Assembly: GCF_019396345.1 (NCBI RefSeq) | Contig: NZ_JAHKRM010000027.1 | Span: 124,001-188,000, forward strand | Direction of reading: 5' to 3' | Length of the DNA stretch: 64,000 bases | DNA from: Nonomuraea guangzhouensis | Lineage (GTDB): Bacteria > Actinomycetota > Actinomycetes > Streptosporangiales > Streptosporangiaceae | In this document: positions 43,912 to 52,106 of the stretch, piece by piece | How positions within the stretch are numbered: position 1 is the first letter of the stretch | How the letters are laid out: every line of letters starts with the position of its first letter | Notes under the pieces: model-generated | Database searches by the model: none | The model's input: the letters and a program-made list of their open reading frames with translations, nothing else | Told to the model about the DNA's origin: nothing | Program-made: the position numbers and the translations under genes

Positions 43912-46041
43912 GTGGAGACGAGCGGATATACCACCGCAGGGGGCATCGGCGTCGAGCGTGAGGTACGCCAAGTGCCGGAGGAAGCGCTCGAAGAGATCGT
44001 GACGGCACTCGGAGAGCGGCGCGGTGGCGCCTTCTCCTCCGGGATGGACTACCCGGGTCGCTACAGCCGATGGGCCTTCGGCTACGTCGACCCCTGCCTG
44101 GAGCTGGTCGCCAAGGGCCGCCGGATCTCCGCCAGGGCGCTCAACGCGCGCGGCAGGGTCGTGCTGCCCGCCGTGGTCTCCTGCCTGCTGGCCGCGGGCA
44201 AGCCCGTCGAGGAGCCGACCGCCGACTTCGTCGAGGTGCACGTGCCCGAGTCGGCGGACCTGCTCACGGAGGAGATGCGCAGCCGCCGGCCCACCGTGTT
44301 CACCGCGATCCGCGAGGTCATCGCCGCCTTCCGGGGCGACGACCCGCACCTGGGCCTCTACGGCTCCTTCGGCTACGACCTGGCCTTCCAGTTCGAGCCG
44401 ATCCGGCAGGAGCTCGTCCGCCCCGACGACCAGCGCGACCTGGTGCTGCACCTGCCCGACCGGCTGGTGGTGATCGACCGCCAGCGCGAGACCAGCGTCG
44501 AATACCGCTACGAGTTCACCGTCGACGGCGCCACCACCCGCGGCCTGGAGCGCACCGGCGCGTCCGTGCCCATCACCGAGCCCGCCGAGGTGCCCGCCGA
44601 CCCGAAGCGGGGCGACTACGCCAGGGTCGTGGCCGCCGCGAAGGAGAAGTTCAAGCGCGGCGACCTGTTCGAGGTCGTGCCCGGCCAGGTCTTCCACGCC
44701 ACCTGCACCGACCCGTCGGCGTTCTTCCGCGGCCTGCGCCACAGCAACCCGGCCCCGTACGAGTTCATCATCAGCCTCGGCGAGGGCGAGCACCTGGTCG
44801 GCGCCTCGCCCGAGATGTACGTCCGGGTGAGCGGCGACCGCGTCGAGACCTGCCCCATCTCCGGCACGATCGCCCGCGGCAGCAACCCGATCGAGGACGC
44901 CGAGGCCATCCGCACCCTCCTGACCAGCGTCAAGGAGGAGTCGGAGCTGACCATGTGCACCGACGTCGACCGCAACGACAAGTCGCGCATCTGCGTGCCC
45001 GGCTCCGTCCGGGTCATCGGCCGCCGCCAGATCGAGCTCTACTCCCGCCTGATCCACACCGTCGACCACATCGAGGGCCGGTTGCGGCCCGAGTTCGACG
45101 CCCTTGACGCCTTCCTCACCCACATGTGGGCCGTCACGGTCACCGGCGCGCCCAAGACCTGGGCCATGCAGTTCATCGAGGACCACGAGGCCACCACCCG
45201 CAGGTGGTACGGCGGCGCCATCGGCTTCATCGGCTTCGACGGCTCCATGAACACCGGCCTGACCCTGCGCACCGCCCAGATCAAGAACGGCCTGGCGACC
45301 GTCAGGGCCGGCGCCACCTTGCTGTTCGACTCCGACCCCGAAGCCGAGGAGCGCGAGACCGAGCTGAAGGCCAGCGCCCTGCTCGGCGCCCTGGCCGCGG
45401 TCAACCAGCCGCACGCCCAGCCGGTCACGCAGACCCGCGAGCAGCCGGGTCAGGGCATGAAGGTGCTGCTCGTCGACCACGAGGACTCCTTCGTCAACAC
45501 GCTCGCCGACTACTTCCGCCAGGAGGGCGCCGAGGTGGTCACGCTGCGCCACGGCTTCCCGGCGGCCATGCTCGACGACCTGGCGCCCGACCTCGTCGTT
45601 CTGTCGCCGGGGCCCGGCTGGCCGTCCGACTTCGGCATGTCGGCGCTGATCGACCAGATCTACGCCCGCGACCTGCCGGTCTTCGGCGTCTGCCTCGGCC
45701 TGCAGGCGATGGTCGAGCACGCGGGCGGCTCGCTGGAGCTGCTCGACTACCCCGAGCACGGCAAGCGCGGCCAGGTCAGCCGGCTGGGTGGCGGCGACGC
45801 GCTGCTCGACGGTCTGCCCGAGGAGTTCGTCGCGGCCCGCTACCACTCCCTGCACGCCAAGCGGGCGGGCGTGGTCGGCTTCACCCCGACCGCGGTCACG
45901 CCGGACGGCAACGTCATGGCGATCGAGGACACCGAGCGGCGCCGCTTCGCCGTGCAGTTCCACCCGGAGTCGATCCTCACCGCCGAGGGCGGCGCGGGCG
46001 CGAGGGTCATCGCCAACGTCCTCCGTCTCGCCCGCCGGTGA
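43912..46041 (+). CDS. trpEG: Fused anthranilate synthase TrpE-TrpG
   Basis: 709 residues from a GTG start with AAGGGG upstream. Residues about 1-500 are the TrpE chorismate-binding domain (GDLFEVVPGQVFHA, CPISGTIARGSNPIEDAEA, VTVTGAPKTWAMQFIEDHE). Residues about 518-709 form the class I glutamine amidotransferase with nucleophile Cys594 (GVCLGLQA) and the His684/Glu686 pair in QFHPES. It makes anthranilate from chorismate with ammonia from glutamine, the first step to tryptophan. Fused forms occur in some bacteria both for primary metabolism and in clusters for phenazines and other anthranilate-derived compounds. The Trp attenuator upstream supports control by tryptophan supply. No other trp genes follow. 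Confidence 0.95.
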   Translation: METSGYTTAGGIGVEREVRQVPEEALEEIVTALGERRGGAFSSGMDYPGRYSRWAFGYVDPCLELVAKGRRISARALNARGRVVLPAVVSCLLAAGKPVEEPTADFVEVHVPESADLLTEEMRSRRPTVFTAIREVIAAFRGDDPHLGLYGSFGYDLAFQFEPIRQELVRPDDQRDLVLHLPDRLVVIDRQRETSVEYRYEFTVDGATTRGLERTGASVPITEPAEVPADPKRGDYARVVAAAKEKFKRGDLFEVVPGQVFHATCTDPSAFFRGLRHSNPAPYEFIISLGEGEHLVGASPEMYVRVSGDRVETCPISGTIARGSNPIEDAEAIRTLLTSVKEESELTMCTDVDRNDKSRICVPGSVRVIGRRQIELYSRLIHTVDHIEGRLRPEFDALDAFLTHMWAVTVTGAPKTWAMQFIEDHEATTRRWYGGAIGFIGFDGSMNTGLTLRTAQIKNGLATVRAGATLLFDSDPEAEERETELKASALLGALAAVNQPHAQPVTQTREQPGQGMKVLLVDHEDSFVNTLADYFRQEGAEVVTLRHGFPAAMLDDLAPDLVVLSPGPGWPSDFGMSALIDQIYARDLPVFGVCLGLQAMVEHAGGSLELLDYPEHGKRGQVSRLGGGDALLDGLPEEFVAARYHSLHAKRAGVVGFTPTAVTPDGNVMAIEDTERRRFAVQFHPESILTAEGGAGARVIANVLRLARR

Positions 46042-46104
46042 GGCTGCCTCCGATAGGTGAGGATCCAGCGCGTCTTTCCGGTAGGTAAAACGTCCACGGG
46101 GGCG

Positions 46105-46130
46105 TGCGGAGACCACTTAGAGTCTCCGCA
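46105..46130. promoter_or_regulatory. Inverted repeat overlapping amidohydrolase start
   Basis: TGCGGAGA and TCTCCGCA are perfect 8-bp inverted arms with a 10-nt spacer; the last A is the first base of the ATG at 46130. There is no ribosome binding site, and TTAGAG just upstream could be a -10 box of a leaderless message, so the repeat may be an operator or a start-masking hairpin. Confidence 0.45.
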
Positions 46131-47287
46131 TGCTCCCCGTAGATCTGCCCGATACGGTGCGTGACGCCCTCCTGGCCCCGCTGGTCGACCACCACTGCCA
46201 CGGGGTGCGCCGCGACGACCTGTCCAGAGCCCAGTTCGAGCTGCTGATCAACGCGGGCGGCTGCCCGGCGCCGCCCGGCACCACCCACTTCGACGCGCCG
46301 ATCGGCGCGGCCATCCGCCGCTGGTGCGCGCCCGTGCTCGACCTGGAGCCGCACACCGCGCCCGCCGTCTACCTGGCCCGCCGGGCCGAGCTCGGCGCCG
46401 ACGAGGTCAACCGGCGGCTGCTGCGGGCCGCCGGGGTGGGGGCGTTCCTGGTCGACACCGGCATGGAGGGCGCCGAGCTGCTGACGGCCGCCGAGCTGGC
46501 CCGCCACGGCGACGCGGCCGCGAACGAGGTCGTCTCCATCGAGCAGATCGAGCACGACGTGGCCGAGATGGCCCAGCTGGCCCTCGACTACATGGACAGC
46601 CTGGCCGAGGAGCTCACCGCCAGGGCCGCCAGAGCCGTGGGGATGGCGACGGTCATCGGCTACCGGTGCGGCCTCGACTTCGACCCATCCAGGCCCAGCA
46701 GGGGCGCGGTCATCGCGGCGGCCAACCGCCGGCTGTCCGACCCCAAGGAGCCGCTGACCGACCCGATCCTGCTGCGTTACCTGCTGTGGACCGCCGTCGA
46801 CGTGGCCAGGGAACGCGGCCTGCCCGTCCAGTTCCACGCCGGTTTCGGCGACCCCGACCACGGGTTCCACCCGGGCCCGCAGCGTACCGATCCGGCACGG
46901 ATGACCACGTTCGTCAAGGCGCTGCAGCCGATCGGCGTGCCGGTGGTGCTGCTGCACTGCTACCCGTTCCACCGCCAGGCCGCCTATCTGGCCGGCGTCT
47001 TCCCGCACGTCTACGTCGACGTCGGCCTCGCGCTGACCTACAGCGCCGCCGGATCCGCGCGGATCATGGACGAACTGCTGGAGCTGGTGCCCTTCCACAA
47101 GCAGCTCTTCGGCTCCGGCTGCCACGGCGTGGCCGAGACCGGCCACCTGGGCGCCCTCTACTTCCGCCGGGCCCTCGCCGCCACGCTCAAGTCGCGGCTC
47201 GACGCGGGGGAGTGGAGCGCCGCCGACGCCGCCCGGGTGGCTCACATGATCGGCTCCGGCAATGCCCGCCGGGTCTACCGGCTCTGA
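46130..47287 (+). CDS. Amidohydrolase-superfamily protein (FluG-like)
   Basis: 385 residues, TIM-barrel metal-dependent hydrolase. The strand-1 motif is VDHHCHGV (HxH), with LPVQFHAGFGDPD for the middle His, VVLLHCYPFHRQAAYLAG for the later one, and a strand-8 region GSGCHGVAETGH where the usual catalytic Asp position is unclear. This matches the group linked to glutamine-synthetase-like enzymes (FluG N-terminus), acting on gamma-glutamyl or related compounds. Here no glutamine synthetase is adjacent. The ABC-transporter remnant begins at its stop codon. Confidence 0.78.
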   Translation: MLPVDLPDTVRDALLAPLVDHHCHGVRRDDLSRAQFELLINAGGCPAPPGTTHFDAPIGAAIRRWCAPVLDLEPHTAPAVYLARRAELGADEVNRRLLRAAGVGAFLVDTGMEGAELLTAAELARHGDAAANEVVSIEQIEHDVAEMAQLALDYMDSLAEELTARAARAVGMATVIGYRCGLDFDPSRPSRGAVIAAANRRLSDPKEPLTDPILLRYLLWTAVDVARERGLPVQFHAGFGDPDHGFHPGPQRTDPARMTTFVKALQPIGVPVVLLHCYPFHRQAAYLAGVFPHVYVDVGLALTYSAAGSARIMDELLELVPFHKQLFGSGCHGVAETGHLGALYFRRALAATLKSRLDAGEWSAADAARVAHMIGSGNARRVYRL

Positions 47288-47843
47288 ATTCCTGGGCAAG
47301 ACCACCACCCTGGGCAGCCTCCTCGGGCTGTGCACCGCCGATTCCGGCACGGCGCGCCACGGAGGCGCTGGAACAGGTCGGTCTCGCCGACGTGGCCGAC
47401 AAGCGGGTGCTGGCCTTCTCGCTGGGCATGCGGCAGCGGCTGGCGCTGGCCACCGCGCTGATCGGCCACCCCAAGGTGCTCATCCTGGACGAGCCCGCCA
47501 ACGGGCTCGACCCGGCGGGCATCCAATGGTTACGCGGCTTCCTGCGTTACCTGTCCCACGAGCAGGGCGCCGCCGTCCTGGTCTCCAGCCACGTGCTGGC
47601 CGAGGTCGAGCAGATCGTCGACAACGTTGGGTGTTCATCGTCGAGGGACTGGTCAACGCGATCCCCGCGTTGCAGCCCGTCGGCAAGTGGACGCCGGGCG
47701 GCGCGGCCGGCGCGGTGACCAACAGCGGCGTCGACCTCGGGCTCGGCACCGACTATCTGCTGCCGGCCTGGGCCGGCGCCGTGGTGCTGCTCGGCTACGC
47801 GCTGCTCGCCTCGGCCACGACGATCCGGCGGGACATCACCTAG
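47286..47843 (+). pseudogene. Remnant of an ABC exporter (ATPase plus permease)
   Basis: Three pieces in two frames. From 47286, frame 1 reads EFLGKTTTLGSLLGLCTADSGT, a Walker A without its start. About 47363-47630 continues in frame 2 with ALEQVGLADVADKRVLAFSL, the signature region, Walker B VLILDEPANGLDP and SSHVLAEVEQIVDNV. From about 47632, frame 1 resumes with VFIVEGLVNAIPALQPVGKW to GYALLASATTIRRDIT and a stop, which is the C-terminal end of an ABC-2 permease. So the ATPase has lost its start and middle, and most of the permease is deleted. It abuts the amidohydrolase stop and overlaps the convergent MarR gene by 4 bp. No working transporter is possible. Confidence 0.82.
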
Positions 47844-48334
47844 CCGCACCCCGTGGGGCCGGGCCCGGCCTGCTCTTTCGGACGGCCGTCCTCCATGCAG
47901 GCGCCGAGCTTGGCCCCGACGCTCTGCATGGCGTCGGCCAGCGCGGCGACCTGCGCGGGCGTGAGGTGATCGAACAGCACCTCACGCAGGGCCCGCGCGT
48001 GCTCCGGGGCGATCGCGGCGACGACCGCCCGCCCCTCGGCGGTGATCTCGGCGACACTGGCCCGGCCGTCGTTCTCGTCGGGCCGCAGTTGTACGTAGCC
48101 GCGCTCGACGAGCTTGCTGACCCGATGGCTGAGCCGGCTGATCGAGACGTTGCCCAGGGTGGCCAGGTCGCTGAGCCGCAACGGCCCGGTGGCCAGCGTG
48201 TTGAGCAGGCCGTACTCGATGTGGACCAGGCCGTGCGTGCGGAACGTACGCTCCACCTGCGGAATGCCGACGAGCATCACCGCGAGCAGGCCCTGCCAGG
48301 CCCGCTGCTCGTCATGGTCGAGCCCCTCGACCAA
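47840..48334 (-). CDS. MarR-family transcriptional regulator
   Basis: 164 residues from a TTG at 48334. The winged helix covers about 35-110: IEYGLLNTLATGPLRLSDLA, SISRLSHRVSKLVERGYV and the wing RPDENDGRASVAEIT, which has the family's DxR signature. It follows DoxX by 12 bp on the same strand, so it likely controls that gene; a CAAGT-type repeat at 48746-48761 is a candidate operator. The last 30 residues (GACMEDGRPKEQAGPGPTG) are disordered. Confidence 0.88.
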   Translation of the reverse strand: MVEGLDHDEQRAWQGLLAVMLVGIPQVERTFRTHGLVHIEYGLLNTLATGPLRLSDLATLGNVSISRLSHRVSKLVERGYVQLRPDENDGRASVAEITAEGRAVVAAIAPEHARALREVLFDHLTPAQVAALADAMQSVGAKLGACMEDGRPKEQAGPGPTGCG

Positions 48335-48346
48335 TGGACCCCCAGC

Positions 48347-48697
48347 TCAGAATCGGCCGACCGCGACGATGACCACCATCGCCAGCAGTACCAGGTTAAC
48401 GGCGAAGCTCTCCTTGCGCCTCCGGTGGACCTGGGCGGCGACGATCATGGTGATGCCGAGACCGACGGCCGCCAGGGGCGTGAGGATCGGGGCGATGCCG
48501 GTGGCCCAGGGCAGCACCAGGCCGAGCGCGCCGAGCACCTCCACCACGCCGATGGCCCTGACCTGCTGCTGGCTGAAGTCGTCCACCCACCCCATGCGCG
48601 GCTGGAGCTTCTCCTTGGGCTGGGTGGCCTTCATGAAGCCCCCGAAGAGGAAGGCGACGGCGAGCAGGGCCTGGAGGACCCAGAGGACGACGTTCAT
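48347..48697 (-). CDS. DoxX-family membrane protein
   Basis: 116 residues from the ATG at 48697 (AAGGGA upstream). Four helices: VVLWVLQALLAVAFLFGGFM, AIGVVEVLGALGLVLPWAT, IAPILTPLAAVGLGITMIVA and FAVNLVLLAMVVIVAVGRF. The GGFMKATQP motif after helix 1 is typical of DoxX proteins, linked to redox and thiol stress. It is in an operon with a MarR regulator, as many DoxX proteins are. Confidence 0.85.
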   Translation of the reverse strand: MNVVLWVLQALLAVAFLFGGFMKATQPKEKLQPRMGWVDDFSQQQVRAIGVVEVLGALGLVLPWATGIAPILTPLAAVGLGITMIVAAQVHRRRKESFAVNLVLLAMVVIVAVGRF

Positions 48698-48745
48698 AAG
48701 TTGTCCCTTCAAGTTATTCGAGGGTCTCCGACTGTAGGCCCAAAA

Positions 48746-48761
48746 ACTTGAAGCGACAAGT
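48746..48761. promoter_or_regulatory. Candidate MarR operator
   Basis: ACTTG-AAGCGA-CAAGT is a perfect 5-bp inverted repeat upstream of the doxX-marR operon. A second AACTTGAA-type word lies at about 48705-48716, next to the doxX start. MarR proteins usually bind such short palindromes; the link is inferred. Confidence 0.4.
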
Positions 48762-48852
48762 GTTCAGCCGGACCCCGTGCCGAGTCGCGCGCAGGTCCGC
48801 GACCTGGTTTGCTGGGGCCATCACATCGCCTAACCCGAGCGGGGGCTCTTCC

Positions 48853-49635
48853 ATGCGCACCGTCGAACCCGAGGTGTTCCTCGTCGCCCGTCCTGACCTC
48901 GACTACGACGAGCTCGCCCGCTACCTGGGCGAGGTCGGCGGGGAGAGCTGGCTGGAGCGGCTCGACCGGGGCGACCTCGACGCACAGAACCTGGCGGAGT
49001 TCGCCGGGCGCCTCTGCTACCGCTCCTTCGAGCCCGGACTCAACCCCAACGTGGTGCGCATCCGCGAGGACCAGGGCGACTACCTGCGCAACATCCTGGC
49101 CAGCGCCCACGGCTCGGTGCTCGAGCATCTCAACTTCAGCTTCGTGCTGCACAACGTCAGCCGCGTGCTCACCCACGAGCTCGTCCGGCACCGGCCCGGG
49201 GTGGCCATCTCGCAGGAGTCGCTGCGTTTCGTCCGCCTCGACGAGCTGCCGTTCTGGTTCCCCGAGTGGGCCCAGTCCGACCCCGAGCTGATGAAGCGGG
49301 CCACGGCCCTGCTGGAGCAGATGGAGCAGTTCCAGGTCTGGATGGCCGGCCACTTCGGGCTCGACGAGGAGGGCGTGCAGTTCTCGGAGAAGAAGCACCG
49401 CACCTCGTTCATGCGCCGCTTCGCCCCGGAGGGGCTGGCCACCGGCCTGGTCTGGACGGCCAACGTCCGCACGCTGCGGCACACGATCGAGGCGCGCACG
49501 GCCGTGGGGGCCGAGGAGGAGATCCGCCTGCTGTTCCAGCGCATCGGCGAGCTCATGGTCAAGGAGGCGCCCGCCCTGTTTGGCGACTACGTCATCCAGG
49601 ACGGGGCCTGGGTCCCAGGCTGGCGCAAGGTGTAG
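48853..49635 (+). CDS. thyX: FAD-dependent thymidylate synthase (variant ThyX)
   Basis: 260 residues from the ATG at 48853. It methylates dUMP to dTMP using methylene-tetrahydrofolate and FAD. The family region LTHELVRHRPGVAISQESLR contains RHR and the closing SxR, but there are eight residues between RHR and the Ser, where the canonical ThyX signature is RHRx7S. Other family traits remain: HGSVLEHLNFSFVLHNVSR and the C-terminal ARTAVGAEEEIRLLFQRI. Length is normal. It stands alone between the doxX operon and the convergent ThiS-like gene. Confidence 0.85.
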   Translation: MRTVEPEVFLVARPDLDYDELARYLGEVGGESWLERLDRGDLDAQNLAEFAGRLCYRSFEPGLNPNVVRIREDQGDYLRNILASAHGSVLEHLNFSFVLHNVSRVLTHELVRHRPGVAISQESLRFVRLDELPFWFPEWAQSDPELMKRATALLEQMEQFQVWMAGHFGLDEEGVQFSEKKHRTSFMRRFAPEGLATGLVWTANVRTLRHTIEARTAVGAEEEIRLLFQRIGELMVKEAPALFGDYVIQDGAWVPGWRKV

Positions 49636-49647
49636 TGAGTACAGGTC

Positions 49648-49956
49648 TCAGGCGAGCGCGGGCATGACGTAGACCTCGGCGCCCGGCGGCAGCGCGCAGT
49701 CCAGGCCGCCGAGGCCGCGGGCGTTCTCGCCGCACACGATCATGTGGATGTGCCGGCGGATGCGGCCGCAGTCGTCACGCAGCCGCTCCTCCAGCAGCGG
49801 ATGCGTACGGCGCAGCATGTCGAGCGCGGAGCCGAGGGTCGGCGGTGCGTCCTGCTCGGCGGCGACGGCGAAGACCTTCACCTCGCTGTTGCCGCTCACC
49901 CAGCGGCGCAGCGAGTTGGGCAGGACGAAGACCACCATCATCACGTTCTTCGCCAT
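49648..49956 (-). CDS. MoaD/ThiS-like beta-grasp protein
   Basis: 102 residues with the beta-grasp pattern: MMVVFVLPNSLRRWV, then EVKVFAVAAEQDAPPTLGSA, a central helix, and a last strand GAEVYVMPALA. The family's terminal Gly-Gly, needed for adenylation and thiocarboxylate formation, is missing (the end is PALA), so a sulphur-carrier role is doubtful. It lies 3 bp after the beta-propeller gene on the same strand; this pair recurs in actinomycetes, but its role is unknown to me. Confidence 0.7.
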   Translation of the reverse strand: MAKNVMMVVFVLPNSLRRWVSGNSEVKVFAVAAEQDAPPTLGSALDMLRRTHPLLEERLRDDCGRIRRHIHMIVCGENARGLGGLDCALPPGAEVYVMPALA

Positions 49957-49959
49957 GGA

Positions 49960-51039
49960 CTACAGCACCGCCGCGCGCACGCTGAGCACGTCGGGCAGGT
50001 GCCGGGCGACCGCCGACCAGGTGTCGCCGTCGTCTCGCGACCAGTGGACCTCGCCGTCGCGGGTGCCGAAGAACACCCCCGCCTCGCCGGCGGTCATCGC
50101 GTCACGCAGCACGCTCGCGTGCACCGGCCCCTCGGGCAGCCCGCGCTCCAGCGGCTGCCATGTCTCGCCCGCGTCGTCGCTGCGGAAGACCCGGTAGCGG
50201 TGATCGACCGGGGTGCGGTCGATGTCGGCGTTCAGCGGCAGCACGTAGACCGTGTCGGGCCGGGTGGGATGGACCGCGATCGGGAAGCCGAAGTCGGACG
50301 GCAGCGACGAGCCGATGTCGTGCCAGGAGCCGCCGAAGTCGTCGCTGCGGTAGACGCCGAAGTGGTGTTGCAGGAAGAGCCGCTCGGGCCGGGCCGGGTG
50401 CATGCTCACCCGGTGCACGCACTGCCCGTATTCGGGATACTGCTGCCCTTCCGGCATGAACGGGGCGCGGATGCCCTGGTTGGCGGCCTCCCATGACAGG
50501 CCGCCGTCGGTGGTGCGGTAGAAGCCGCCCGTCGAGACCGCGATGCCCATGATCTTCGGGTCGGCCGGATGATTGATGATCGTGTGCAGGCACAGCCCGC
50601 CGCCGCCCGGCTGCCAGTGCTCCCGGTGGGGGTGCTCCCACAGGCCTTCGACCAGCTCGTAGGTGACGCCGTGGTCCTCTGAGCGGAACAACGCGCCCGG
50701 CTCCACCCCGGCCCAGACCACTCCGGGCTCGGCGGGCGACGGCGCGAGCTGCCACACCCGGGTCAGCGTCGCGCCGGTCTTCTCGGGGAAGGCGATGGGG
50801 GGACGCTCGGCCTCCTGCCAGGTCTCGCCGAGGTCGTCGGAGTACATCACCGAGGGGCCGAAGTGGCCGTACTCGATGCCCGCGAGGATCCGGGGCGCGG
50901 TGCCGCGCGTGTCGATGGCCACCGAGGTCACACCGACGGTGGAGAACTGGATCGGCGCGACCTCGAACGGGCCGCCGTCCGCTGAGCGGGCGAGGAACAG
51001 GCCCTTGCGGGTGCCGATCGCGAGCACTGCGTCGCTCAT
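49960..51039 (-). CDS. BNR/sialidase-like beta-propeller protein
   Basis: 359 residues from the ATG at 51039 (GGGAGC upstream). Repeated Asp-box/BNR motifs SDDLGETW, SEDHGVTY, TTDGGLSWE, SDDFGGSW, SDDAGETW and SRDDGDTW show a six- or seven-bladed propeller of the VPS10/sialidase-related type. It lacks a signal peptide, and the Arg triad of true sialidases is not apparent. The beginning VLAIGTRKGLFLARSADGG is typical of cytoplasmic 'exo-alpha-sialidase' annotated proteins. It forms an operon with the ThiS-like gene. Confidence 0.82.
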   Translation of the reverse strand: MSDAVLAIGTRKGLFLARSADGGPFEVAPIQFSTVGVTSVAIDTRGTAPRILAGIEYGHFGPSVMYSDDLGETWQEAERPPIAFPEKTGATLTRVWQLAPSPAEPGVVWAGVEPGALFRSEDHGVTYELVEGLWEHPHREHWQPGGGGLCLHTIINHPADPKIMGIAVSTGGFYRTTDGGLSWEAANQGIRAPFMPEGQQYPEYGQCVHRVSMHPARPERLFLQHHFGVYRSDDFGGSWHDIGSSLPSDFGFPIAVHPTRPDTVYVLPLNADIDRTPVDHRYRVFRSDDAGETWQPLERGLPEGPVHASVLRDAMTAGEAGVFFGTRDGEVHWSRDDGDTWSAVARHLPDVLSVRAAVL

Positions 51040-51172
51040 GTCAAGCTCCCATCGCTCCCGTGTTCGCTTCTCGCCATCGTGCCACGCCCTGACCAGGAGC
51101 GCCGAGGACTGGGCGATTTGCTGCGCGATTACGCAGGCGGCTGGTGAGCTGTGCCATCCTGTGTGCTGATTT

Positions 51173-51192
51173 TTCATGAAATTCGTGAAATT
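51173..51192. promoter_or_regulatory. AT-rich operator of ABC exporter, copy 1
   Basis: TTCATGAAATTCGTGAAATT contains overlapping GAAATT/TTCA repeats, 18 bp before the ATPase start. It resembles TTACGAAATTTCGCGAA at 54204-54220, in front of the convergent regulator gene. Both stand out from the GC-rich background. Confidence 0.5.
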
Positions 51193-51209
51193 AGTGTAGC
51201 TTGACCGGC

Positions 51210-52106
51210 ATGACGCACGCGATCTCCGTGTCCGGCCTGGTCAAGACCTTCGGCCGGACACGTGCGCTCGACGATCTCGAGCTGACCGTCGGCACCGGTG
51301 AGGTGCACGGCTTCCTCGGACCGAACGGCGCGGGAAAGTCCACGACCATCCGGATCCTGCTCGGCCTGATGCGGGCCGACTCCGGCGAGGCGAGCCTCCT
51401 GGGCGGCGACCCCTGGGCCGATGCCACCGACCTGCACCGCCGCCTGGCCTATGTGCCCGGCGACGTGACGCTGTGGCCCAACCTGTCCGGCGGGGAGGTG
51501 ATCGACCTGCTGGGACGGTTACGCGGCGGCGTCGACCCGCGGCGCAGGAAGAGCCTGATCGAGCGGTTCGAGCTCGACCCCCGCAAGAAGGGCCGCGCCT
51601 ACTCCAAGGGCAACCGGCAGAAGGTCGCCCTGGTCGCCGCGCTGGCCTCGGACGTGGAACTGCTCATCCTGGACGAGCCCACCTCCGGGCTCGATCCGCT
51701 GATGGAAGCGGTGTTCAGGGACGCCGTCGCGGAGGAGAAGGCGCGGGGCCGTACCGTGCTGTTGTCGAGCCACATCCTGTCCGAGGTCGAGGCCCTGTGC
51801 GACCGGGTGAGCATCATCCGCGGCGGGCACGTCGTCGAGACCGGCACGCTGGCCGAGCTGCGCCACCTCACCCGCACCTCGGTCACCGCGGAGCTGGCCG
51901 GCGAGCCGGTCGGCCTGGCCGGTCTGCCCGGCGTCCACGGCCTGCGCGTCGAGGGCAACCGGGTGAGCTGCCAGGTCGAGCCGGCCCACCTGGGCGAGCT
52001 GTTCTCCCTCCTGACCGCCCGGGGCCTGCTCAACGTCACCGCCACCCCGCCCACGCTGGAAGACCTCTTCCTGCGTCACTACCGCGCAGCGGAGCACCAC
52101 CAGTGA
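51210..52106 (+). CDS. ABC exporter ATP-binding protein
   Basis: 298 residues from the ATG at 51210. Walker A is [12 protein letters not shown], signature [17 protein letters not shown], Walker [14 protein letters not shown] and the H-loop [10 protein letters not shown], with a C-terminal ~80-residue domain typical of DrrA-like drug/lipid exporters. The GTGA overlap couples it to the permease. The spacer upstream has only a weak ribosome binding site. Confidence 0.93.
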   Translation: MTHAISVSGLVKTFGRTRALDDLELTVGTGEVHGFLGPNGAGKSTTIRILLGLMRADSGEASLLGGDPWADATDLHRRLAYVPGDVTLWPNLSGGEVIDLLGRLRGGVDPRRRKSLIERFELDPRKKGRAYSKGNRQKVALVAALASDVELLILDEPTSGLDPLMEAVFRDAVAEEKARGRTVLLSSHILSEVEALCDRVSIIRGGHVVETGTLAELRHLTRTSVTAELAGEPVGLAGLPGVHGLRVEGNRVSCQVEPAHLGELFSLLTARGLLNVTATPPTLEDLFLRHYRAAEHHQ

